A stretch of 64,000 nucleotides of DNA, from contig JBBHKE010003290.1 of the NCBI GenBank assembly GCA_037447655.1, positions 47,636 to 111,635 on the forward strand, in the 5' to 3' direction. The position numbers were made by a program, and so were the translations under genes. This DNA is from Zygnema cylindricum (lineage: Eukaryota > Streptophyta > Zygnematophyceae > Zygnematales > Zygnemataceae). A model generated the notes under the pieces. It saw nothing but the letters and a program-made list of their open reading frames with translations. It was not told the DNA's origin and ran no database searches. Shown here piece after piece: positions 47,101 through 54,985 of this stretch (the stretch's first letter is position 1; every line of letters starts with the position of its first letter).

Positions 47101-48062
47101 ACTAGCCGGCTTTGGAAACGGAGTCCGATATCAAACTCTTTATTATGTGAGACCTACGTATTTTGTAACTAGGTCCTTTGGGCATGTGTAGAGGGGAGGT
47201 ATAATGCACCTAACAACTTATTTGCTAAAGTAATCAACACATCCAATAGTAAAAGCCAGGACTCATATCGTGCTTTGTGGACATTTGTTTATGGACGTGT
47301 CCACATAACCCTTTTTTTGAATAAATGATATGCCATAGACCATATCATATCCACATCCAGTCAATATTAGTTTGACCAGACCAACTACAGTGAACAGTTT
47401 ATCGGAGATGTCTGAAGGTTGCTTACGTCGTTGGAGCATCATGCCATCACTGGATTGAAATTTTCACATAAGTTCTCTCATATAGTCATCAACGATACAG
47501 AAACCTATCCTAGCATCTTGTTGAAATATAACATGGAACATTGGACATTAGACATTAACATTGGACATCCATCTTACCGCTGACACTCGGAGACTTTAAC
47601 GGATTCTTCTCCTTCTCCACCACTGTCCTCTCTGACGCTTGATAGTTGCCGACACTCTTTGTTGCCACACTTTCCAATAGAACAGCAATCGCCAGAATCT
47701 CCTCCTAAACCACATGCGCTCCTCGCTAGGGTTTCCTCCGGCAATCTTGAAACTTCCATGTGCTCCGCCACGGAATCGTCAGAATTCTCACGAATACTAT
47801 GCGACCGTGGATATTTTGAGTGATGGTAGTCTCTGATAGACATGCCTGTTAAGTCAGAGTAAGTGGCATTATGAGAGGAACGATCTATCTCGCTTAAAGG
47901 AATACCGGAATTGTACGGATCGGCATTGCCGCCGCCATGGCCATGGTCGTCGTCTTGCAGTATAACTACTGCAGCAGCAGACATTGAGTTGTGAGCGTGA
48001 GCGATGAGTCGAGAAGTTCTTCTCATACAACGAATGGCAGCACTCGTTGATGGAAAAGACAA
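26136..48062 (-). CDS. Polycystin family (TRPP/PKD2-type) cation channel with LNR and cupredoxin-like extracellular modules
   Basis: Predicted six-TM calcium-permeable channel of about 1,650 residues. Exons on the minus strand (some tentative): 48062-47578, 45527-45460, 45262-45099, 44534-44454, 44299-44088, 43876-43669, about 43200-43000, 42221-42167, 42096-42020, 41861-41797, 41218-41170, 40901-40610, 40435-40272, 40192-40153, 39977-39870, 39785-?, 38333-38178, 37910-37735, 37604-37392, 37198-37054, 36756-36688, 36250-36022, 35930-35786, 33865-33565, 33351-33163, 32583-32403, 32042-31842, 30657-30496, 30255-30115, 27966-27853, 26459-26136. Exons use GT-AG sites, and phases agree from 37604 to the end. 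Between 43669 and 37735 some joins do not close (a missing small exon or wrong boundary). TGA ends the frame. No stop interrupts the channel core, so I infer a working gene. Calling it PKD2-like rests on the pore and TM5 signature. Confidence 0.88.
26220..26327 (-). repeat. 54-bp in-frame tandem duplication in the last coding exon
   Basis: Two near-identical 54-bp units encode KESLHKMQIELEDMKVKS twice in succession. The 18-residue unit lengthens the coiled coil by about 2.6 heptads and keeps the frame. Near-identity at DNA level indicates a recent duplication. Confidence 0.92.
28325..28924 (-). mobile_element. Intronic copia LTR/leader plus gag start
   Basis: The minus strand begins TGTTGGACTTAGTACTTTGC at 28924 and runs into an ORF start ATGTCATCTACTGCAG with FNANTVAKFNGSDFYGWKYQ (about 28450-28345), a typical copia Gag opening. 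It lies in the intron between exons 29 and 30, in the sense orientation of the gene. Truncated after Gag begins. Related sequence lies at 31040-31425. Confidence 0.7.
28926..29142. mobile_element. Fold-back MITE in a polycystin intron (element 5)
   Basis: Two arms of about 95-100 bp are inverted copies (AATCGTTATTAGTGTTAAAG ... TTTAACACTAATAACGATT), nearly meeting in the middle. The right end CGGTG|TA matches the other TA-flanked elements; the left end has lost its first bases where the copia fragment abuts at 28924. Confidence 0.8.
31040..31425 (-). mobile_element. Second intronic copia LTR/leader fragment
   Basis: The minus strand starts TGTTAGACTTAAGTCTTTGT at 31425 and shares with 28430-28924 the segments CTAGAAGCT, GAGAAGTCAC and GGTCA(C/T)-type blocks, and the gag start CTGTCATGTCTTCTAG. 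The Gag frame runs into purine-rich low complexity (about 30945-31020). Intron 27, same strand as the gene. Confidence 0.6.
31842..32583 (-). CDS. Polycystin exons 26-27: TM5, pore and TM6
   Basis: Exon 26 (32583-32403) carries LRILKLMDFQPRMGTITRTI and DLLHFFIMFIVVFVGYAIYG, the most diagnostic PKD2 segment (S4-S5 linker and S5). Exon 27 (32042-31842) carries the pore helix and filter FRSLAISLDSMFNVLIGD, with the GD of the LLGD-type filter, then S6 (YIFMVVFITFNLLIAIIVDA). These residues identify the family beyond reasonable doubt. Confidence 0.93.
33163..33865 (-). CDS. Polycystin exons 24-25: TM2 to TM4
   Basis: Exon 24 (33865-33565) begins RSRFFTLTRVHMTFQTGGKI, the end of the extracellular domain, then TM2 (WLRLVLEILFVIGLIYSI) and TM3 (WNYIDALSLGIMTTGVFLW). 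Exon 25 (33351-33163) covers the S3-S4 region: PDTQLPEALETFDRVENLIV then FRSYYVALQGI, leading into IFFMVLRILKLMDFQPRM of exon 26. Phase 2 at both joins is consistent. Confidence 0.9.
34095..35480. other. Possible degraded LTR in intron 23
   Basis: The 1.9-kb intron between exons 23 and 24 holds a TGTGAGGGAGCATTT start, GACTTAG and CTTCAGTATAAACC, and AATTAGTGTGATAGT, which resemble the Copia-A LTR (reverse of 1-125), plus GTACGAACCAATAA as in the other LTRs. The ends and target duplication are not clear. No coding sequence. Confidence 0.35.
35786..36756 (-). CDS. Polycystin exons 21-23: polycystin extracellular (TOP) domain core
   Basis: Exon 21 (36756-36688) gives NRVLIGLLLSQSRAYGDQ across the junction, as in the family's NRxxGGLLxxQ motif. 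Exon 22 (36250-36022) has SSLYNSTYADEQ and GTPYGFKPAAIE. Exon 23 (35930-35786) has GYKYIFDINLGNLAATNLLQ and DVFTESADVELLTYN; joined in phase 1 to exon 24 it gives the conserved YNP. This domain forms the tetramer lid in PKD2. All phases fit. Confidence 0.87.
37392..37604 (-). CDS. Polycystin exon 19: Notch-type LNR repeat
   Basis: Encodes CTSNCTIKQLGNGNCDQECN followed by NFFCAYDGGDC: the Lin12/Notch repeat pattern with G(D/N)GxCDxxCNNxxCxxDGGDC, which binds calcium in Notch. After it are SCPLDSSGLSSCPC and a glycosylation site. Phase 1 in and out. It is followed by VCCVGEAIGSDLEFGFSLRT (37198-37054), part of the extracellular domain. Confidence 0.85.
39870..39977 (-). CDS. Polycystin exon 15: cupredoxin-like fragment
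   Basis: Encodes ADHILPWASGSQLNVTINAG followed by ETVEWVWTDDNPHSIA. The order V-T-I-x-x-G-x-x-V-x-W-x-(W/N)-x-D-x-x-P-H is typical of the first strands of plastocyanin-like cupredoxins, with His as the first copper ligand. The second half with the Cys, His and Met ligands was not found; a candidate next exon starts at 39785 (phase-compatible, DYTSTLESPL), but its end is unclear. The fold may be incomplete or no longer bind copper. Confidence 0.65.
40610..40901 (-). CDS. Polycystin exon 12: unrecognised extracellular exon
   Basis: A 292-bp exon, among the largest in the extracellular region (phase 1 in, phase 2 out), encoding about 97 residues with DEYMRWVRLAKAGNRAEGTY, DTCFGTHFFEHHDVDKMFN and MGGPYDIFFFTHKNRNVTSL. 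It has potential N-glycosylation sites (NRNVT). I recognise no domain. It continues into 40435-40272 (LDRFIDIMVAAFTSVAYFDD). Confidence 0.75.
41116..41152 (+). repeat. (GA)n microsatellite next to exon 11
   Basis: About 18 uninterrupted GA units on the plus strand, hence CT on the transcribed strand, within 20-55 bp downstream of the exon 11 donor (41169). Long CT tracts can act in splicing, but no direct evidence here. Confidence 0.95.
41797..42221 (-). CDS. Polycystin exons 8-10, ending in a SPPP linker
   Basis: Exon 8 (42221-42167) encodes FAHTRKPYPSDGGFYLQ; exon 9 (42096-42020) encodes VNVRKSVGTYYVAIPYYECI; exon 10 (41861-41797) encodes RTSVYRKPIA followed by SPPPSPPPSPPP. Phases 2, 1 and 0 agree. 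Repeated SPPP is typical of hydroxyproline-rich wall glycoproteins of green algae and plants, and here probably forms a rigid extracellular spacer. Confidence 0.78.
42577..42745. repeat. Tandem 85-bp duplication in an intron
   Basis: Two diverged copies of a unit with AAAATATCTAGGTCAGTAAT / AAAATCTGGGTCAGTATTCA, then ATGATTACTTC(A/G)A(T/C)ACTGA and AAGAACAAAAAA. Located in the intron between exons 7 and 8. No known element. Confidence 0.6.
44088..44534 (-). CDS. Polycystin exons 4-5: CGNGIC cysteine module
   Basis: Exon 4 (44534-44454) encodes a segment with ADIYDWLNNSFIQ, like the start of polycystin extracellular domains. Exon 5 (44299-44088) encodes ECGNGICESPTEHEQFGRFG followed by CAADCG. 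This compact Cys-rich module with a CGNG(I/V)CE pattern resembles LNR-like units. The extracellular placement, after TM1, fits disulphide formation. Phases 0 and 2 match neighbours. Confidence 0.78.
45099..45262 (-). CDS. Polycystin exon 3: first transmembrane helix
   Basis: The acceptor GGGGTGCAG precedes a frame reading EIYAKVQLANEHIWKYIE and then a hydrophobic helix CFLIFTAIYLTVVYM, the expected TM1 of a polycystin. The extracellular side follows (ANAFVTYGIST). The phase is consistent with exon 2 and exon 4. Donor CCG|GTAGTA. Confidence 0.8.
46672..47295. repeat. Pair of 140-bp direct repeats in intron 1
   Basis: 46672-46815 and about 47155-47295 share CTAAGTCCTCTGGGCATGTG / CTAGGTCCTTTGGGCATGTG, CAACTTATTTGCTAAA and CATCGTGCTTTGTGGA. 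The 340-bp spacer has no ORF. Could be ends of a short TRIM-like element or a simple duplication. Confidence 0.65.
47578..48062 (-). CDS. Polycystin exon 1: acidic cytoplasmic N-terminus
   Basis: Contains the first ATG (48062) and about 160 codons with no known domain. It is rich in Asp, Glu and Ser, with a DDDHGHGGG stretch and several cysteines (CCSIGKCGNKEC). The donor CG|GTAAGA leaves phase 2, which fits exon 2 (|G CTA AAT). An upstream start cannot be excluded. Intron 1 is about 2 kb. Confidence 0.75.
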
Positions 48063-48952
48063 CGGGAGGAGAAATGTGATAAGTTGATAACCATGGTGAG
48101 GATTCGTATATTTTATCCGTACATCGGCATTGTGTGTGTTTTACGGTGGCGTTCCATGAGGAAATCCCGTAATCGTACAGCCAACTGTACGAGCTGGGTT
48201 ATTTGAGACGATGTTCAACCGCGTAGAGCCTGTATAGTGTAAACCACGTGTTGTAAATTGAGTGGCTCCACGAAAGCTACGATCCGATATTGAATATCCT
48301 TCAATATTTTTCACACCGATAAATTTGACTTCAAATCTTCATTTGCGTACCATGTCACCATACGACAAAACTTTTGTAATTTTTGAAGCCGCCAGTGTAT
48401 CACGCGAGCTCATTTTTTAGGGTGCCTGTTTTCGAACATGGCGGAAGTCCTTTTTCAAAAATATTGTGACGAAAGAGCGTTGCCAGAAATAGCGTGACGG
48501 AGCGTTACGAGATTACTTTTTAATTTTCGGGTTGCATTTTGAAGCGTACATATCATGTGCAAATTTTAGGAATTTCGTTGGTAGTCCATCGTGACACGTA
48601 GCTTAATCGTCCAGCGTGTCGCAGCTTTTTCTTTTTTTTGTACCTGGCATCCCACCTCGTCGTTTTCACCTCGTCGGTTTTTTTTGTCATCTGGAGAAAA
48701 AAATGAAGCGAATGCCTCGCGAATGAATATCACGAGTCTTTTTTTTTTGTACCTGGCAACCCACCTCCTCGTTTTTTTTTGTCAGGTGGAGAAAAAAATG
48801 AAACGAATGCCTCGCGAATGAATATCCGACGGTCATCTTGTTTACCTCCCAGACCTTCGGAGAGTATTGGCAAGATTCTCGGTAATGTTCTTCACGTATA
48901 AAAACAAAATAAGAGGTACGATTTAGTACGGATAAGCGTGGATTTTTGCAAA

Positions 48953-49573
48953 CTACACCGCAAATCGTAATTAGAGTAATTAAAAAATTAGATTAAAAAA
49001 ACAAAAAAAAACAATTATAGTAATGCACTCTAATTTATGTGATATAACTTTTTCACAGAGGAAGTTTACTCTAATTTATTTAAGTACTCTATATTGGGTT
49101 AAGTCGGCAATAAGTATCCGCGCTGAAATTATGAACACTAAATTACGTAGACGTACAAAATCTGTCAATCTGTATAGTTTTGACGTCATTATGACGTTAG
49201 TACTATTTGTCGCACTGAATGTCAGTTAATGTTCACACTGACGACGATGCTGTCGACGGACGAGAGTTATGCGAACGGCTTTTTTTCGATGTGATTGATT
49301 TTTTGTTCAGTGCGATTTCACGTGCGAGCGCAATTCTATTAAATCATTATTTGTACCTTTTTACTTATAAAAGTACAATTTTGCACGGTCGGACGTCGTC
49401 CTTACTCCACACTATTTAAAACGACCCTATATTATAATTTTTTACGCTAAGTAAACCTTACCTAAATTAGAATAATGAAAAAATTATAATCATTTACTCT
49501 ATTTGACGTGATAGAGTCGAAATTTCGAGCGACCGAATTAGTGTTATTTACTCTAATTACGATTCGCGGTGTA
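48953..49573. mobile_element. TA-flanked inverted-repeat element 3
   Basis: The left end TACACCGCAAATCGTAATTA and the right end (inverse of TACACCGCGAATCGTAATTA) bound about 620 bp of AT-rich, non-coding DNA. Nested in the long-inverted-repeat element. Confidence 0.82.
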
Positions 49574-49908
49574 CTTCACTTTTCGTTTGATGGAACACCA
49601 CCCTTGGGGACTTTCGCATGTGATAAAGTAAAGGATTTTTTCTGTCGTTTTCCTTCAATCCGCAGCAGTAACAAAAACAAAAAATTACCACAGTACAATT
49701 TGCGTCACTTTTAAACTTTAAATGTACTGCCATTTGTCATCTAGCGCGTTTCGACCCACTTTCCTGTCCCTCCAACTCATCTTTAAACTTCTACTCAACT
49801 CACTTCGCGAGGCGACAGATGTTTTTTAAAAAAATTGTGCGTGGAGTCTCATGCACCTTTTTCCGTACAAGGGTCGTGGAGGGGTCTCAGCCGACGGAAG
49901 CTTGCAAG

Positions 49909-50401
49909 TACACCGTGAATCGCTATTAGCGTAATAAAAAATATAGCGTAATGAAACAATTAGCGTACTTTACGGTAAATTGTGTTTTTTCGGGTACACC
50001 ATGATACTAATTTATCATGTACTCTAATTTGTAAACTGCTTTGTAAAAATTTTCGGCACGTAATATGTCCCCACTAAAACATGTAGATGTACGAAATTGT
50101 TCAAATCGTACGCCGTCGCGTTTTTTTGACATCTGCGTATGCCGGAAAATGTTTACGCAATTATATATTATTATATTTTCTGTACTTTTAAATTTAAAAA
50201 TGTACGGAATAGTACATATCTGACAGTCCGTACACCACACTATTTAAAAGGGCACTAAATTACAGTTATGAACCGCATTGAGCGGGGCACCTCAAATAAC
50301 GTGCAAAAACATTTAGCGTACTTTATTCTATTTGAGAATTTGCCCCAAAAAAAGGGGTACCCCAATTAGCGTCATGTACGCTAATAGCGATTCACGGTGT
50401 A
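49909..50401. mobile_element. TA-flanked inverted-repeat element 4
   Basis: The left end TACACCGTGAATCGCTATTA and its perfect inverse at the right end (to 50401) bound 493 bp. Internal ORFs have no protein-like signal. Nested in the long-inverted-repeat element. Confidence 0.85.
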
Positions 50402-51166
50402 CTTGTTTTTGGAAATTGGAGGAAAGGGAGTGGTCATTTTTCGAAATAAGGGTGGCCTTCTATCAGTCGAAAAGTGGGGTATTTTATATAAATATGTGTC
50501 TATTTGTACCAAACCGTACCGCTTATTTTGTTTTTATACGCGAAACAACATTGTATAGAATTTTGCCAATACTTTTTGAAGGTCTTAGAGGTAACACTGA
50601 CCATCGAATATTCATTCGCGAGGCGTTCGCTTCATTTTTCTTTGTAGCTGACAACGTAGCTGTAAAAGGTGGGTTGTCAACTACAAAAAAAAATGAATCG
50701 CAACACGGTGGACGATTATTATACGTGTCACGGTGGAAAACCAATGAAAATTCACAAAATTTGCATATGACACGTGCTTTTCAAAATGCAACCGAAAATA
50801 AATAAATAAGTAATCTCGAAACGCTCTTTCGTCGCGCTATTTTAGGCAACGCTCGTTCACTACACTATTGCTGGCAAAGGAATTTCGTCATGTTCGAAAA
50901 ACAAGAACCCTGAAAAATGAGCTGGCGTAGAAGACTGGCGTATGCAAAAATTACAAAAGTTTTGTTGTATGATGACTTCGTACGCAAGTACATGGTACCC
51001 TACTGAGTTTTTTAAGTTATATTTGTCGGTGTGAAAAATCTTAAGGATATTCAATATCAGATCGTAACATACGTGGTGCCACTCAATTCAAAACACGTGG
51101 TTTACAAACTTTAACCCAGCCTGTAGAGTTGGTCGTACGATAACAAAAATTCCAAATGGAACGCCA

Positions 51167-51330
51167 CCCTAAGAGGCTCTCGAGTTAATCATTTTCCAAG
51201 GTGTCACGAATGAGACATATAAGGAGCATACGAAGATTTTAATGTGGTCTTATATTTAATGCCTGTTTTTTTTTAAATCTGGAAAGAGGATGGAGAAAAA
51301 AACAAAGACACGAGATGGTAGAGAAGAGAC
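51167..51330. other. Unassigned spacer
   Basis: About 160 bp between the long-inverted-repeat element and a solo LTR. Contains T and GA runs; nothing recognised. Confidence 0.5.
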
Positions 51331-52523
51331 TGTTGGAATTCAAGTATTTTCTAGGTCTAGAGATTGCAAAATAAAAAGCAAAATAGTAGATATTGACAGC
51401 CTGCCTCTAACTCCTCCTCAAGTCCCCACACTTGTCGCAGTCACTGAAGACTGGAGGAAGAGTTAGCCATGGCTGCCTGTGCTGTCTAGAGAGAGACAGG
51501 CAGTTGTTTTATAGGGTTTTCTCTAAAAGGGAATTTTGACAGAGCCAGGATTTGATCCTGGTACCTGTCAGTCGTCACACCCGCAATAGCCGGTAACCTT
51601 ATCCAGATAGTCTAAATTATATATTACAAGGTATGGGGTATGATATTAATTTAAACAGTTACAATAAGACTAATTCATTTAACTAGAACTATATGCATAC
51701 TGCATAGAAACAGTTGTGTAAAGTACGACTTACGGTACGGATACGAAATAAATACCGCGCAATTTGTTTGACGCCGGAAAGAATACCGCGCAAGTATTTA
51801 TGACGGCCACGATTGAAATCCAAATTTGATCCGACGGCCGCGAAGGATGCCGAGATCGCGGAGTACGATTTTGGCGGTTTGCGATCACCGCCACATTGAG
51901 TGACACGTGGCAACACTACATTGGATTGCGGCAACTCCGGGGATTACGGAAACGAATCCGGATATGACACGTGTCAACATTTTGGCCATGTCATACTATG
52001 GCCGTACATAAAGTACACCGGCACCTGTACTTTTTCGTACAACACAGTGTTTTAATTGGTGCCGTACTTTAGTAGATAGAGTTTTAGAGGGAGAAAGGAC
52101 TTAGAAAAATTTGGCAGATAGGACCCTCTCTCTAAAAGAGCACCTTGTATAAATGGCAAACTTTGGCCAGCCATAACGATCAATTTACTTGACCATTTTC
52201 AGTGAATCTTTTTGCTGCGGTTTCACGAGAGTTCAGGCTACACAGGGGTGTAGTCAGTCAGAGTTTTTGTCTGCCAGGGTGGCTGCATTTATAAGGGAAA
52301 GTCAAAGTGGGTGAATGTGTCCAAATCTCATATTCTAACTTTGCATTCTGTGGTGGAACTGAGCACACAGAAAGTGTTATTTCACAGGGGTGAATCTATA
52401 TTGGGATTGTGACTGTCAAGGGGTCAATCATTTGGGTTTATATTAACTTGGAGTCGACACTATCTAGATTAGCTTCTTTTGGATCTGCATACTCTGAGGG
52501 CCAATGGAGGTCTCAACGTTTCA
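51331..52523 (+). repeat. Solo LTR of the Copia-B/F family
   Basis: Starts TGTTGGAATTCAAGTATTTT and ends ACGTTTCA. The antisense tRNA-like unit is at about 51541-51614 and the ACCGCGCA hairpin at about 51757. No internal region follows. The flanks GAGAC and CCTTG do not match, so it may be a recombination product. Confidence 0.8.
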
Positions 52524-52587
52524 CCTTGATGTCATTTATGAACGCCATAGTCATGTCGCAAATCCAAAAAAAATGGTTTGTGACTTT

Positions 52588-53440
52588 TGTAGAAATTAAT
52601 GGGTTTTGTTAGGTATTTTGTAGATCTGAAAAATAAAAATATATGGCAGGAAACAAGTAGAGGGAGCGTGCCTCTAACTCCTCTTTCAATTCCTTACAGT
52701 TGTTGCAGTCAATAAAGACTGGAGAGGGAGTTAGAGCCATGGTTGCCTAAGTTTACCAAAGAGACAAGGAGCAATATTGGGTACAGATACGAAGAACGGT
52801 GGACAGATGAAGGATTTTATCGTAGTACCTTCTGTCCGTCAAGGTAGCCGGTAGCCATTAGTTCATATCCTATAAGTCTAGTATCCATGCTAAGACATAA
52901 AGGGTTTGATAATTATTTGAAGATGTATTGGTAGAGAATTCCATTCAACTAAGCCAATATACTTTAGTGCATAGACTCAGTTGAACATATAGTGCGAACG
53001 GAGGTACCACACGAAACAAATGTTTCGAACATTTGTTTCCGACGGCTAACATGAAATGCCGGTTTGGATCGGACGACCATAGTGCGAGCCAACATCGCAC
53101 ACTGGCCGCTCTGGCGGTTTTTCAATCACAGCCACACAAGATGACACGTGGCGCTGTCTCATTCATTTGCGGCATTTCCAGAGAGCACGAGAACAAGTCT
53201 AGATGAGACAGGCATCAACTTCTTGGTCATGTCGTACGGTGGCCGTACAAAAAGTACTTTGGCACCAGTAAATTTTTGTATTTTACAGTTTTTTGATTGG
53301 TGCCGTACTCATGTAGAACGGATTTAAAAGATGGGTTTTTAGGACTTAGACAGATCATTAGGTAGGCGCCTCTCTCCTAAAGAGCACCTTTATAAAAAGG
53401 TTATCTTTGACCATTTATAAGTTAGTGCTCAAAGGAGCAA
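52588..53440 (+). repeat. Truncated LTR, Copia-C-like
   Basis: Starts TGTAGAAATTAATGGG and matches the LTR plan up to GTGCTCAAAGGAGCAAAT, where the Copia-E LTR in opposite orientation cuts it. The tRNA-like unit (about 52800-52890) is the most degraded of the set. Confidence 0.75.
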
Positions 53441-53442
53441 AT

Positions 53443-54476
53443 ATAACTGTGAGACCTCCATAGGTCCTTAGAGTAGGCAACTCACACTAAGCCTCTAGGA
53501 TAACCTTGACCCCTTTTTGTTTCAACAAGTATAACTGCCACCCTGACAGAGAAAAACTCTGACCACCTTCACCTTCGTGAAGGTAAGACTCCCCTGAGTG
53601 TATAGCAAAAAAAATCTCTGAATTTTCTCACTTGAGCAGTAAGTTATAGAGAGTCAAAGTTGACCTTTAGTACACAAGCTACCTGAGAGAGAGGGTCCAA
53701 TCTATCAAATTTTTCTAAGTCCTATCTCTCTCTAAAACTCTATCTACTAAAGTACGGCACCAATCATAATAGCGTATCGTACATAAAGGTACAAGTGTCG
53801 GTGTACTTTCTATACGGCCATTGTACGACATGGCCAAAAAGTCGACACATGTTATTTTTGGATTCGTTCCTGTAATCCTCGGAGACGCCGTATTCCAATA
53901 TGGTTGTGCCACGTGTCATTTGATGTGACGTAGACCGCAAACCGTTGAAAACCTATTTCGCGATCTCGGCATGGTTCGCGGCCGTCCGATTAAACCGGAT
54001 TTCAATCATAGTCATCATAAATACTTGCGCGATATTTGTTTCGCCTTCGAAACAAAGTGCGCGGTATCCGTTTTGGATGTTCCGTATACCCTATAACACA
54101 CAGTGTATCTATGTCAAAATATCCCATTAAATGAAATAGTCTACGTGTAAGCATTAATCTAATTATCAAACCCTAAATCGTATTACCTTGATCTTCAACT
54201 TATATGCTAAGGCTACCGGCTATCAGCGGCTCTGACGGACGGTAGGTACCAGGTTCAAATCCCGGGTCCATCAATAACTATTTTGGTAAATCTACCAATC
54301 ACATGTCTGTCACCGTTTGGATAGCATAGGCGGCCATGGCTCTATCTCTCTCTCCAACTTTTAATGACTACGACAAGTGTGGGAGATGGAGAAACGAGTT
54401 AGAGGCAGACTTCCTTTGCTTCTTTTTTGCATTTTACAAAACCTAGAAAATACTAAAATAACCTTTAATTTCTACA
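53443..54476 (-). repeat. Copia-E 3' LTR
   Basis: Minus-strand LTR starting TGTAGAAATTAAAGG at 54476, preceded by the polypurine tract GAAAATAAGGGGAG. It contains the antisense tRNA-like unit at about 54195-54275 on the plus strand, with perfect B box GGTTCAAATCC, and the GTTTCG hairpin near 54032. Confidence 0.82.
54204..54290 (+). other. tRNA-like Pol III module in the Copia-E LTR (antisense to the element)
   Basis: AAGGCTACCGGCTATCAGCG, then TACC AGGTTCAAATCCCGGGTCC with a perfect B box, then TTTT about 16 nt further on. It is one of the best-preserved T-arms in the set. The acceptor stem cannot close, so it is not a functional tRNA gene. Confidence 0.65.
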
Positions 54477-54489
54477 CTCCCCTTATTTT

Positions 54490-54980
54490 CTAGTCACTCT
54501 TTATTTTAAAACCACGCTTCTCCCAGCACAAAATTAGTTTAGGGGAAGGCATAGGTTTGGACATCATATTTGCTACCATTTCACTATCTAGTTTATACTC
54601 CAAACAGATTATCTTGTTTTCTACTTTCTCCCTAACAAAGCTAAGTTTAATGTCCATGTGTTTCGCTTTAAAGTGATGTTTAGGATTGGCAAAAATTGCA
54701 ATGGCAGCCTGATTATCACAAAACACTTTTTAGACACCACTCTTAAGATGACAAAGCTCACCTAGCAAAGACTTGACCCACATTAATTCTTTTACACTAC
54801 AGCAAGAAGCCATGTACTCAATCTCCATGGTGGACTAATTAATGACCTTTCGCTGCTTATTGCTCCAACAGCAAGCCCCATCACCCACATACAATACATA
54901 TCCAGATGTGCATCTCCTTATAGAAGCATCCCTATAGTTGGCATCACTCCAAGTGGTGATGTCAGTATTGTTCCAACCCA
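54490..54980 (-). pseudogene. Copia-E RNase H, C-terminal part
   Basis: Encodes YGDA-less degenerate RNase H with EYMAS, FCDNQAAIAIFANPKHHFKA and FVREKVENKI. Separated from the rest of pol (59365 onward) by Copia-F, inserted in codons for HLGxNNTDITTW. Stop codons present. Confidence 0.85.
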
Positions 54981-54985
54981 AATGC

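Larger units (their letters stand above)
48147..51166. mobile_element. Long-inverted-repeat element (about 3 kb) beside the polycystin start
   Basis: The outer ends GGTGGCGTTCCAT and ATGGAACGCCACC face each other. The inverted arms extend about 700-800 bp (left to about 48945, right from about 50490), for example GCCTCGCGAATGAATAT against ATATTCATTCGCGAGGC, and the CGTATAAAAACAAAATAAG segment against its inverse. No transposase ORF. Two TA-flanked MITEs lie inside. An internal end-like ATGGAACACCACCC at 49586 suggests a second, nested copy. No clear target duplication. The left end is about 85 bp from the polycystin ATG. Confidence 0.72.

Noticed and set aside
50332-50805. 157-residue ORF overlapping the right inverted arm
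   Set aside because: Spans a MITE end and the inverted arm; no conserved motif and the left arm does not keep the frame.
54204-54290. True tRNA gene
   Set aside because: B box and T-stem are good, but the acceptor ends cannot pair and there is no anticodon arm of proper size.
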